Shown piece by piece: positions 1-5,760 of a DNA stretch of 8,144 bases. The notes under the pieces were generated by a model. It did no database searches and was not told the origin of the DNA. It worked only from the letters and a program-made list of their open reading frames with translations. Source of the DNA: Candidatus Izemoplasmatales bacterium (lineage in GTDB: Bacteria; Bacillota_I; Bacilli_A; Izemoplasmatales; Hujiaoplasmataceae); NCBI GenBank assembly GCA_028702245.1, contig JAQVPE010000028.1:1-8144 (forward strand). Reading direction: 5' to 3'. Within the stretch, counting starts at the first letter, position 1. Each line of letters opens with the position of its first letter. The position numbers were made by a program, and so were the translations under genes.

Positions 1-181
1 CATGGAGATGGCCAACTACATGAAAGAGATGGCTGATGTCATCATCGCTGTCATCATCTACTTCAGCGCTTTATCGACCGTCTTATATCAGTTCATCAAG
101 AATCGGCGCGCCAAAATGGCAAAACTGAAGGCAGAGAAAATCATCGCCAAACCAGATGTTGCTTTGGGAGGTGAGGAATGA
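1..181 (+). CDS. ABC transporter permease, nucleoside/simple-sugar type (C-terminal fragment)
   Basis: This is the last 59 codons of a gene that begins before the window; the first whole codon is at 2 and the TGA stop is at 179-181. The fragment contains one hydrophobic segment (about residues 12-30 of the visible part, rich in I, V and A) followed by a basic tail with NRRAKMAK, as expected for the final membrane helix and cytoplasmic end of a permease. The stop overlaps the start of the next gene by four bases (ATGA), which suggests translational coupling. The next gene is a clear BPD_transp_2 family permease, and these importers (for example NupP/NupQ of Bacillus subtilis) normally have two such subunits side by side. 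Identification therefore rests mainly on position. The preceding ATPase and lipoprotein genes would lie upstream, outside the window. Confidence 0.75.
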   Translation, partial: MEMANYMKEMADVIIAVIIYFSALSTVLYQFIKNRRAKMAKLKAEKIIAKPDVALGGEE

Positions 182-1173
182 TGGTACTAGCTTATTCGAT
201 TTATGACTTGTTGGGCTCGACGATCACGACCATGATTCCTTTGCTTGTCGTCGCAATAGGGGCGATGATCTGCGAGCGAAGCGGTGTGACTAATATCGCT
301 CTTGAGGGCATCATGATCATGGGAGCCTTTGTTTCCGTTTGGGTGATATCTATCATTGAACCCCAGACCAACGAAGCCGCTCTTGCGCTTTCAAATTGGC
401 AAAAAAGCGGTTTGCTCATCCTTGGCATGCTGATTGGCGGAATAACTGGATTGCTTTTCTCCTGGCTCCATGCCTACGCTTCGGTCTCGATGAAAGCCAA
501 TCAGACGATTTCCGCAACAGCTCTCAACTTGATTGCGCCTGCTTTGGCGTATTACATCGCTAGAACCGTTATTGGCGGAAAACAAATCTTTTTCAAGACT
601 GTATTTAAAATGCAAACAGTCGGTTTTCTGGCCGATATTCCCGTTATTGGCGATTTGTTCTTCCAAGATGTCAATGCCGGGTTCTATCTCGGGATAATCA
701 TCCTGATAGCCGCCTACGTCTTTCTGTACAAAACCAAAGAAGGGCTCAGACTTAGATCCTGCGGTGAAAACCCGCACGCCGCCGATTCGCTTGGCGTCAA
801 TATCTACCATGTTCGCTATCGGGCGGTTTTGATCTCCGGCTTTCTTGCCGGAGCCGGCGGCTTCCTCTTCGCGATCTCGACCGCGAAATCGTTCGAGGGC
901 ACGGTCTCAGGATACGGGTTTCTTGCCATCGCTGTTTTGATTTTCGGTAACTGGAAACCGTTTAGGGTTTTGTTCGCCGCTTTCTTTTTCGGGCTTATGA
1001 CGACAATCGGAGCGGCTTATTCGGCTATACCGTTCCTCCAAGACTTGAATCTGTCGTCTGACTTTTACTCAATGGTTCCTTATCTCGCAACCCTTGTAGT
1101 TCTGGCTTTATCTAGTAAGTCAAGCCGTGCGCCAAAAGCGGTGGGTCAAGTCTACGATCAAGGCACAAGATAA
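178..1173 (+). CDS. ABC transporter permease, nucleoside/simple-sugar importer (NupQ/YufQ-like)
   Basis: Inner-membrane channel subunit that would pair with the upstream permease and an ATPase to import nucleosides or a related sugar-containing substrate supplied by a lipoprotein. The 331-residue product is almost all hydrophobic helices. Family marks are ERSGVTNIALEG at 33-44, ANQTISATALNL at 107-118, the cytoplasmic coupling loop KTKEGLRLRSCGENP at 185-199 with the following AADSLGVN, and SGYGFLAIAVLIFGNWKP at 244-261. Length matches B. subtilis NupQ (about 320 residues). A strong GGAGGTGAG site at 167-175 serves either ATG 178 or ATG 181; 178 overlaps the previous stop by four bases. The substrate cannot be read from the permease alone: guanosine/nucleoside is the nearest known role, but other BPD_transp_2 importers carry ribose-like sugars. 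No clear terminator follows, so transcription may continue into the next gene. Confidence 0.9.
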   Translation: MMVLAYSIYDLLGSTITTMIPLLVVAIGAMICERSGVTNIALEGIMIMGAFVSVWVISIIEPQTNEAALALSNWQKSGLLILGMLIGGITGLLFSWLHAYASVSMKANQTISATALNLIAPALAYYIARTVIGGKQIFFKTVFKMQTVGFLADIPVIGDLFFQDVNAGFYLGIIILIAAYVFLYKTKEGLRLRSCGENPHAADSLGVNIYHVRYRAVLISGFLAGAGGFLFAISTAKSFEGTVSGYGFLAIAVLIFGNWKPFRVLFAAFFFGLMTTIGAAYSAIPFLQDLNLSSDFYSMVPYLATLVVLALSSKSSRAPKAVGQVYDQGTR

Positions 1174-1192
1174 AAAACATTGTCGATTGGCC

Positions 1193-1210
1193 ATTTATGT
1201 TTTCATAAAT
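1193..1210. repeat. Short AT-rich inverted repeat between the permease and LURP-like genes
   Basis: Perfect 7-base arms ATTTATG and CATAAAT flank a TTTT loop, just before the ribosome binding site of the next gene. There is no T run after it, so it is a poor intrinsic terminator. It could be a weak hairpin that separates expression of the importer from the downstream gene, a protein-binding dyad, or chance in AT-rich DNA. A weak promoter (TTGTCG at 1180-1185, CATAAA at 1204-1209, spacer 18) overlaps it. Confidence 0.35.
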
Positions 1211-1229
1211 CTAAGGAGGTTTAATTAAG

Positions 1230-1724
1230 TTGAACAAGCTCTATCTCAAGCAAAAAGTGCTTTCATTAACGGACCGTTACAAAATCTATGACGAGAACAA
1301 CAACATCATCTACCATTGCAAAGGGAACTTCATGTCGATATCAAGAACTAAAAAACTCTACGAATACGAAGCTGATAAACTGCTGTTTATTCCGAAAAGA
1401 AAATTATTCACTTTGATGCCGAGATATGTCTTGCTTGATCCAAGCGGCAATCAAGTGGCGCTCATCAAAAAAAGGCTGAGTTTTCTCAAGCAGAAGCTCG
1501 ATATCGAGTCACCCAAAGGCGATATGAGGATCGAAGGCAACGTCTGGATCCATGATTTTCAAGTTAACGCGGCCGATCGGGTCGTTCTTGAAGTCCACAA
1601 GAAGTACATCTCTTGGGGCGACACCTACGAGATCACGATCTATGATCAGGAAGATACGCCATTCTATGTTGCTCTGGTGATCATGCTCGATGATTGTTTG
1701 CACGATAATAGGCGCCATAACTAG
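1230..1724 (+). CDS. LURP-one-related (YxjI-like) family protein
   Basis: The 164-residue product fits the LURP-one-related/YxjI family of small tubby-like beta-barrel proteins, whose biochemical function in bacteria is not established. Matching features are the opening LYLKQKVLSLTDRYKIYDENNNIIYHCKG, with the 'KQK-x-S-x-x-D-x-x-x-I-x-D-x-x-G/N' pattern, repeated short beta-strand stretches such as VALIKKRLSFLKQKLDIESPKG (about 76-97), and the closing HKKYISWGDTYEITI then LVIMLDDCLHD (about 123-160), close to the family's usual C-terminal 'SWGDTY...D..LHD'. No signal peptide or clear transmembrane helix is seen. The start is TTG at 1230: AAGGAGG lies at 1213-1219 and no ATG or GTG is better placed, though the ten-base spacing is a little long. 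It may be read through from the importer genes or from a weak local promoter. It ends at the terminator at 1727-1753. Confidence 0.82.
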   Translation: MNKLYLKQKVLSLTDRYKIYDENNNIIYHCKGNFMSISRTKKLYEYEADKLLFIPKRKLFTLMPRYVLLDPSGNQVALIKKRLSFLKQKLDIESPKGDMRIEGNVWIHDFQVNAADRVVLEVHKKYISWGDTYEITIYDQEDTPFYVALVIMLDDCLHDNRRHN

Positions 1725-1726
1725 AC

Positions 1727-1753
1727 AAAGAAGTCCATTTGGACTTCTTTTTT
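1727..1753. terminator. Rho-independent terminator, probably bidirectional
   Basis: A 10-base-pair stem (AAAGAAGTCC, loop ATTT, GGACTTCTTT) lies between converging genes, three bases after the LURP-like stop. On the plus strand it runs into six T residues (1748-1753). On the minus strand it begins just after the stop of the PlsC-like gene, whose TAA occupies 1752-1754, and its tail is only TTT before GTC, so that direction is weaker. It plausibly ends both transcripts. Confidence 0.85.
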
Positions 1754-2618
1754 AGATGCCGAGAAATTCGGGATCTTTGTTTTCTTTGCTCGCAAAAGCG
1801 ATTTGATAAGCCATTAGATATTTATAAGGAGCGAAGCGGCCTTTGCCTAGTAGTATCAAGGTGTTGGCGTCTTTGAGATAGATGTGCAGTTGGTTCTTGT
1901 CGGCGATGGTCACGTCTTCGATTTCTTCAAGATGATAATCGACAACATGGTTTTTGTAGGTTATCGTAAATCGCTCTTTAGTCATCGTTACCCTTGAAAG
2001 ACCCAACTTCTTTTTATGACTGTAACGTTTATTGGTTTTGATGTGTTCCAAGACGACCGCCTGGGCAGGGGTAAACAATTGCTCGTCTGAAGGATAGGCC
2101 TTAACAAAGCTTTTGAACACTGGTTTTTGCCAGTTGTCCCAGTCGATCACAGTCCTTAGTTCATAAGGGTTGTCGATAAAAAATCCATGTTTATCGAGAC
2201 GCATCTCTAGATCGCAATTGTGACAATAAACCCCATCACCAGATGAATACAGCCGGTCAAACGCTCGGCATTTAGGACAAACAATCAAGAGGCGTTCGAG
2301 ATATAGGGCAGAAGCCTTGGAAGGATAAATCATAGGATCTTGAAGTTGTTCTTCATAGGCGTTCACATAGAGGTTGTCCTTCAAAAGATCATAGATTTCA
2401 TCGGCGTTTTTGTCTACATAATCTTGGGGTTTGACAATCGCTTTAATTATGCATGTCAGCTCATTTTTTCTGATTTTGTGCCCCCAACGCGGGTTGGCGA
2501 AGTAGTTGCCTTTGATATGGCAAAACACCAGCGGTATCCCTAGGTGTTTGATCAACTTGACCAAGCTCTTGTCGAGTCTGGGGCTTTCGCCGGTAATCGT
2601 GGAATTGCCTTCAGGCAC
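1752..2618 (-). CDS. C-terminal part of the interrupted PlsC-like acyltransferase, with zinc ribbon
   Basis: The open segment after the internal stop extends from 2732; the first usable start is GTG at 2618, giving 288 residues. It opens with block III (PEGNSTITGES, 2-12) and KHLGIPLVF (24-32). A CPKC...CHNC zinc ribbon (Cys 114, 117, 132, 135) follows, then a region with alternating beta-like stretches (about 205-275) of unknown role, including TMTKERFTITYKNHVVDY. The zinc ribbon is normal for this Firmicutes subfamily. No good ribosome binding site precedes GTG 2618, and 38 acyltransferase-like codons (2732-2619) would be left untranslated, so independent expression is doubtful. Without the NHx4D histidine it could not catalyse acyl transfer. 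It ends at the shared terminator. Confidence 0.55.
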   Translation of the reverse strand: MPEGNSTITGESPRLDKSLVKLIKHLGIPLVFCHIKGNYFANPRWGHKIRKNELTCIIKAIVKPQDYVDKNADEIYDLLKDNLYVNAYEEQLQDPMIYPSKASALYLERLLIVCPKCRAFDRLYSSGDGVYCHNCDLEMRLDKHGFFIDNPYELRTVIDWDNWQKPVFKSFVKAYPSDEQLFTPAQAVVLEHIKTNKRYSHKKKLGLSRVTMTKERFTITYKNHVVDYHLEEIEDVTIADKNQLHIYLKDANTLILLGKGRFAPYKYLMAYQIAFASKENKDPEFLGI

Positions 2619-2732
2619 CAGTCCGATCGAGCCGCCTTCTTTGACGACTTGGATGATTTTGCGGACCGCATTGGGATCTGGACGATTTTTCTGAATGGGA
2701 ATTGGCGCGATTAGATAATCGACAAGCCATGA

Positions 2733-2972
2733 TTAGCCTCTGACACTAAACAGATGTTCGGTCGAGACGAAATAGATCGGTCGTCGAAACGAGCAGGCGA
2801 TCACGTAGCCGTCGATGTTTGCGGCGTGATTGAACATGATCAAGTGCGGCCCCTTGTCATCAAGTTTCAAGTAGCGTCTTCGGAATTTATACTTGAAATA
2901 TAAATACCATCTGAACACGAAACAAAGGAAAGCAAATGTCAGATGGTGATGAAAACGAACATGCTTTTTCAT
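2733..2972 (-). CDS. N-terminal part of the interrupted PlsC-like acyltransferase
   Basis: This 79-residue product would be made from the intact promoter and ribosome binding site. It starts with a basic and His-rich stretch (MKKHVRFHHH), a hydrophobic segment at about 11-27, then basic KYKFRRR, suggesting membrane association. The catalytic NHAANID lies at 48-54, with His49 and Asp54 as the expected catalytic pair, and RRPIYFVS at 63-70. It ends at SVRG-TAA. The start at 2972 is chosen because AGGAGG at 2983-2978 sits five bases before it; the ATG at 3008 is inside or upstream of the promoter -10 region and would not be transcribed. Alone it lacks block III and would not be an active enzyme. 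Confidence 0.6.
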   Translation of the reverse strand: MKKHVRFHHHLTFAFLCFVFRWYLYFKYKFRRRYLKLDDKGPHLIMFNHAANIDGYVIACSFRRPIYFVSTEHLFSVRG

Positions 2973-2977
2973 CGTTT

Positions 2978-2983
2978 CCTCCT
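2978..2983 (-). promoter_or_regulatory. Ribosome binding site that sets the PlsC-like start
   Basis: AGGAGG on the minus strand, five bases before ATG 2972. It favours this start over the in-frame ATG at 3008. Confidence 0.85.
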
Positions 2984-2999
2984 GAAATCTTATATGCAT

Positions 3000-3028
3000 A
3001 TTATACAAGATGTGACACCAATTGATAA
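3000..3028 (-). promoter_or_regulatory. Sigma-70/SigA-type promoter of the PlsC-like gene
   Basis: On the minus strand, TTATCA (3028-3023, four of six matches to TTGACA) and a perfect TATAAT (3005-3000) are separated by 17 bases. It lies after the hppA terminator and before the ribosome binding site, so the PlsC-like gene has its own transcript with a leader of about 20 bases. Confidence 0.75.
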
Positions 3029-3045
3029 TTTACTAGTTGAAAAAC

Positions 3046-3072
3046 CAAAAAAAAGGGGCGTTATGCCCCTTT
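3046..3072 (-). terminator. Rho-independent terminator of hppA
   Basis: On the minus strand, AGGGGC (3070-3065... read as AGGGGC), loop ATAAC and GCCCCT form a GC-rich six-base-pair stem at 3070-3054, extended by A:T pairs, followed by a run of T residues (3054-3047). It is about 25 bases after the hppA stop and separates hppA from the PlsC-like gene. Confidence 0.9.
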
Positions 3073-3096
3073 GATTTTGACTGGATAACAGCTTAA

Positions 3097-5169
3097 TTAA
3101 AACAGATTTCCAAAGACAGAACCGATTACCGCTATTGCCGGTCCGATAATCAACGACATGATCGACATCAGTTTAATGAGAATATCCATTGCGGGGCCAG
3201 CAGTATCCTTGAACGGATCGCCGACGGTATCGCCGGTAACTGCAGCTTTGTGGGCATCAGAGCCTTTTCCGCCGTACAGTCCGCCTTCGATCAGTTTCTT
3301 GGCGTTGTCCCAGGCACCACCGGAATTGGCCATGAAGATCGCCATCATCGACCCTGAAGCGAGACTGCCGATCAAAAGCCCTCCGAGAGCGGCTGCCCCA
3401 AATAGGAATCCGACGATAATGGGTGATAAAACCGCAATCAAGCCAGGCAAAATCATCTCATGTAAGGCGGCGATCGTCGCGATATCGACGCAGCGAGCGT
3501 AATCGGGTTTCGAGGTCCCAGCCATGATGCCGGAATCTTCACGGAACTGACGTCTGACTTCCTCGATCATCTTATTCGCCGCTCTTCCGACCGAAGAGAT
3601 GGTAAGCGAAGTGAAAAGGAAAGGCAGCATCGCTCCAATCAATAAACCGGCGATTACGAGCGGTGACAAAGCATCAAGTACTGTGAGACCGCTGGCGTGA
3701 GCAAAGGAGACAAAAAGAGCTAGTGCGGTTAGGGTAGCGGAACCAATGCAGAAGCCTTTGCCGATGGCGGCCGTTGTGTTTCCAACCGAATCCAGTTTGT
3801 CCGTGATTTTGCGAACATGCTCGTCGAGCTTCGCCATTTGGGCGATGCCTCCCGCATTGTCCGAGATAGGGCCATAGGCATCAACGGAAACGGTCACGCC
3901 GACAGTTGAAAGCATGCCAACGGCAGCGAGTCCGATTCCATACATATCATTAAGCAAAAAAGCACCGATGACGCCAGCGACCAAGATGATGATCGATAGT
4001 GCTGTCGACCGCATACCGACTCCATACCCGGAGATGATATTGGTAGCGTGTCCGGTTTGTGATTGTTTGGCAATCTCAGCGACGGACTTAGACTTATCTG
4101 AAGTGTATAGTTCAGCGACCCAGGCAATCGCAACGCCAACCGCTACACCGACGACAACAGAAAGAAACGGTGTGATACTATCTAATACCAACAAACTGAT
4201 GACTAGTGAAAAAACCATAACGAGGAACGCACCAGTGTAGGTCGCAATGTTCAAGGTTTTCTGAGGGTCTTTCCATTCTCTCATGCGAATAAAGGTGATT
4301 GCAAGAATCGCAGCGATGACACCTCCAGCCGCAACTAACAAAGGAAAAATCGTCGCTGATGTCGGATTGAACACGACGGAGGCGGCTCCAAGAGTAATCG
4401 CGGAAATGATGGAACCGACGTAGGATTCCAATAGATCCGATCCCATGCCGGCGATGTCACCAACATTGTCACCGACATTGTCGGCTATGACAGCGGGATT
4501 GCGGGGGTCATCTTCCGGAATATTCGATTCGACTTTTCCAACTAAATCAGCACCGACATCCGCGGCTTTGGTGAAAATACCGCCACCGACACGAGCAAAC
4601 AAGGCGACCAGCGAAGCTCCGAAACCGTACCCGGTCACGATTTGGCCAGCGGTTACGATCTCACCAGTGATGGCATAGAAAATAGTAAACATCAACACTA
4701 AACCAAACAATCCGAATCCAACTACTGATAGTCCAAGGACGGATCCACCAGTGAAAGCCATTTTCAAGGCCTTACCCATGCCGTGGTCGTTGGCCGCTTC
4801 GGCGGTCACCGCATTCGACATGATTCCCGATCTCATTCCAAGATAACCAGCAAAGCCCGAAAGCGAAGCTCCGACGAGGAAGCAGATAGCAGCGTTGATG
4901 CCGATACCCTCGGCACCGCTCAGAACCGGTATCAGTTCCAATAAGCCAAGGACGATGGCGATCGCAACGACGAAAATGACAATGATGCGATACTCGCGTT
5001 TCAGAAACGCCAGCGTTCCCTCTTTGATATAAGAGGAGATCGCTTTGATTTCTTCATGCTGAACCTTGATTTTCTTGATTCTTCTGAGGATTAGAAAGGC
5101 ATACAGAATCGAAATCAGGGTTGCGCAAATAATCAATACCAGCAACAATAAAGCAGTGTCTTGGGTCAT
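3097..5169 (-). CDS. hppA: Membrane-bound ion-translocating pyrophosphatase, K+-dependent class
   Basis: Integral membrane enzyme that hydrolyses pyrophosphate and pumps Na+ and/or H+ out of the cytoplasm. The 690-residue form fits the bacterial range (about 660-720). Signature motifs are intact: DVGADLVGKVE (204-214), EDDPRNPA (219-226), DNVGDNVGD (230-238), SDLLESY (244-250), and the C-terminal DNAKK (621-625) and GDTVGDPFKDTAGPA (646-660), which bind Mg-pyrophosphate. Ala467 and Gly470 in GNTTAAIGKG mark the K+-dependent class; K+-independent enzymes have Lys and Thr there. Glu248 in SDLLESY occupies the position of the gate Glu (DLFE) of Thermotoga Na+-pumping enzymes, so Na+ transport is possible, but family members with this Glu also pump H+. 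Start 5169 follows AAAGGAG (5188-5182) and lies downstream of a promoter; an in-frame ATG at 5259 is upstream of that promoter. No damage is seen. Confidence 0.96.
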   Translation of the reverse strand: MTQDTALLLLVLIICATLISILYAFLILRRIKKIKVQHEEIKAISSYIKEGTLAFLKREYRIIVIFVVAIAIVLGLLELIPVLSGAEGIGINAAICFLVGASLSGFAGYLGMRSGIMSNAVTAEAANDHGMGKALKMAFTGGSVLGLSVVGFGLFGLVLMFTIFYAITGEIVTAGQIVTGYGFGASLVALFARVGGGIFTKAADVGADLVGKVESNIPEDDPRNPAVIADNVGDNVGDIAGMGSDLLESYVGSIISAITLGAASVVFNPTSATIFPLLVAAGGVIAAILAITFIRMREWKDPQKTLNIATYTGAFLVMVFSLVISLLVLDSITPFLSVVVGVAVGVAIAWVAELYTSDKSKSVAEIAKQSQTGHATNIISGYGVGMRSTALSIIILVAGVIGAFLLNDMYGIGLAAVGMLSTVGVTVSVDAYGPISDNAGGIAQMAKLDEHVRKITDKLDSVGNTTAAIGKGFCIGSATLTALALFVSFAHASGLTVLDALSPLVIAGLLIGAMLPFLFTSLTISSVGRAANKMIEEVRRQFREDSGIMAGTSKPDYARCVDIATIAALHEMILPGLIAVLSPIIVGFLFGAAALGGLLIGSLASGSMMAIFMANSGGAWDNAKKLIEGGLYGGKGSDAHKAAVTGDTVGDPFKDTAGPAMDILIKLMSIMSLIIGPAIAVIGSVFGNLF

Positions 5170-5181
5170 AAACTGATTCAG

Positions 5182-5188
5182 CTCCTTT
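5182..5188 (-). promoter_or_regulatory. Ribosome binding site of hppA
   Basis: AAAGGAG on the minus strand, 12 bases before ATG 5169. The spacing is long but this is the only good site near a start that lies downstream of the promoter. Confidence 0.65.
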
Positions 5189-5205
5189 AAAAATATACTG
5201 AAAGT

Positions 5206-5234
5206 ATTATAACGCAAATGCGCTTTTGAAGCAA
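5206..5234 (-). promoter_or_regulatory. Promoter of hppA
   Basis: On the minus strand, TTGCTT (5234-5229) and a perfect TATAAT (5211-5206) are 17 bases apart. Transcription would begin near 5199, leaving a leader of about 30 bases before ATG 5169. This excludes the upstream in-frame ATG at 5259. Confidence 0.72.
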
Positions 5235-5369
5235 TGGAAAATCGCATAAAGAATGTCATTGAAGTGATTTTTCTGGTGTTAACAGACGTTAGTTTATCTG
5301 CTTGTCGAAGTGTCTTTAAATATGTATAAATGTACGTTCAAGCGTTTGCTTTCGACTTCAAATTTCAAG

Positions 5370-5398
5370 TTCACAAAAAAAGATAAAATAATTGTGAA
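5370..5398. repeat. Inverted repeat upstream of the padR promoter
   Basis: TTCACAA (5370-5376) and TTGTGAA (5392-5398) form a perfect 7-base inverted repeat with a 15-base A-rich spacer. It ends eight bases before the -35 box of the padR operon, in the region shared with divergent hppA. It might be a regulator site or an A-tract bend region; the role is unknown. The rest of 5235-5405 shows no gene or recognised RNA element. Confidence 0.4.
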
Positions 5399-5405
5399 TT
5401 GCATC

Positions 5406-5434
5406 TTGACAAATTATACTATGCATTGTATAGT
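5406..5434 (+). promoter_or_regulatory. Promoter of the padR-HAAS-DUF4097 operon
   Basis: Perfect TTGACA (5406-5411), 17-base spacer and TATAGT (5429-5434, five of six matches). It is among the strongest promoters in the window by consensus and is overlapped by a dyad, as expected for a repressible promoter. Transcription would start near 5441, so the leader is very short. Confidence 0.85.
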
Positions 5435-5436
5435 AT
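5416..5436. promoter_or_regulatory. Probable PadR operator (21-base dyad over the -10 box)
   Basis: ATACTAT-N7-ATAGTAT is centred on 5426; nine of the ten position pairs around the centre are complementary. It covers most of the -35/-10 spacer and the whole -10 box, so a bound dimer would block RNA polymerase. PadR-family proteins are dimeric winged-helix repressors that commonly regulate their own operons, and the first gene is a PadR protein. That PadR itself binds here is inference. Confidence 0.7.
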
Positions 5437-5457
5437 TGTGTGTAAGGAGGTATTTAA

Positions 5458-5760
5458 ATGGATGCACAACTAAAAAAAGGTTTTCTTGAGTTGCTGGTTC
5501 TTGCCTCTTTAAAATATGAAGATTCATACGGATATAAAATTATCCAAGATGTCTCACAGGTCGCTGATATCTCCGAATCGACAATGTATCCAATTCTTAG
5601 ACGTCTTGAACAACAAAATTTGGTCGTTACCTATAACACAGAGTATAACTCCCGGTTGCGCAAGTATTATCAAATCACCGTGCTAGGTCGGAAGCGATTG
5701 GAGGAAGCCACTTATGATTTTCTCGAACTCAAGGAAATCTACGATTTTATCCTTAGATAA
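5458..5760 (+). CDS. PadR-family transcriptional repressor
   Basis: Cytoplasmic winged-helix DNA-binding protein of 100 residues, the usual size for the short PadR subfamily. Family marks are FLELLVLASL (9-18), SYGYKIIQ (23-30), the recognition-helix region ISESTMYPILRRLE (38-51), the wing ending in RKYYQIT (68-74) and LGRKRLEE (76-83), followed by a short helix for dimer contact. AAGGAGG at 5444-5450 is seven bases before ATG 5458. It is the first gene of an operon with a HAAS/DUF1700 membrane protein and a DUF4097 protein, a recurrent order in Firmicutes in which PadR probably represses its own operon through the dyad at 5416-5436. The signal that releases it is unknown; membrane or envelope stress is a guess from the partners. 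The end overlaps the next gene by 47 bases. Confidence 0.95.
   Translation: MDAQLKKGFLELLVLASLKYEDSYGYKIIQDVSQVADISESTMYPILRRLEQQNLVVTYNTEYNSRLRKYYQITVLGRKRLEEATYDFLELKEIYDFILR
5700..5704 (+). promoter_or_regulatory. Ribosome binding site of the HAAS gene, inside padR
   Basis: GGAGG within padR codons, nine bases before ATG 5714. It decides the start of the next gene. The alternative TTG at 5768, which would give the more usual family N-terminus, has no such site. Confidence 0.7.

Larger units (their letters stand above)
1752..2972 (-). pseudogene. PlsC-like lysophosphatidate acyltransferase interrupted by an in-frame TAA
   Basis: The full reading frame has 405 sense codons plus one internal TAA at 2735-2733. 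PlsC enzymes move an acyl chain to position 2 of lysophosphatidic acid at the membrane, making phosphatidic acid. The 79 codons before the stop hold acyltransferase block I (NHAANID, an NHx4D motif) and block II (RRPIYFVSTEHLF). After the stop the same frame continues with SWLVDYLIAPIPIQKN, then block III (VPEGNST) and block IV-like KHLGIPLVFCHIKG. Both halves are in one frame and the sequence after the stop is still PlsC-like, so a single nonsense change is the simplest explanation. The Firmicutes subfamily with a C-terminal zinc ribbon and about 380-410 residues fits the undisturbed length. Promoter, ribosome binding site and terminator are intact. Alternatives are a sequencing error or stop-codon readthrough. 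The usual Arg of block III (EG-x-R) is Ser here. Confidence 0.8.

Noticed and set aside
391..810. Open frame opposite the permease gene
   Set aside because: It is antisense to a clear ABC permease, with no family resemblance or ribosome binding site.
2340..2694. Two short plus-strand open frames inside the PlsC-like gene
   Set aside because: They overlap the acyltransferase coding sequence on the opposite strand and show no domain or ribosome binding site.
2733..2735. Stop-codon recoding to explain the split PlsC-like gene
   Set aside because: The codon is TAA, not the TGA that Mollicutes may read as Trp or that encodes selenocysteine, and TGA serves as a normal stop elsewhere in the window.
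2973..3008. Upstream ATG at 3008 as the PlsC-like start
   Set aside because: The promoter -10 box at 3005-3000 overlaps it; the AGGAGG at 2983-2978 serves ATG 2972.
3158..4678. Several open frames on the plus strand opposite hppA
   Set aside because: They are rich in Pro, Ser, Ala and Thr as expected for the complement of the GC-richer pyrophosphatase codons, and have no start signals or recognisable domains.
5170..5259. Upstream ATG at 5259 as the hppA start
   Set aside because: It lies upstream of a good minus-strand promoter (TATAAT at 5211-5206), lacks a ribosome binding site, and adds 30 residues unlike the normal membrane-helix N-terminus.
5235..5405. Possible riboswitch or small RNA in the divergent region
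   Set aside because: Apart from short inverted repeats no stable stem series, known aptamer core or U-tailed hairpin is visible, and both predicted transcripts start after it with short leaders.
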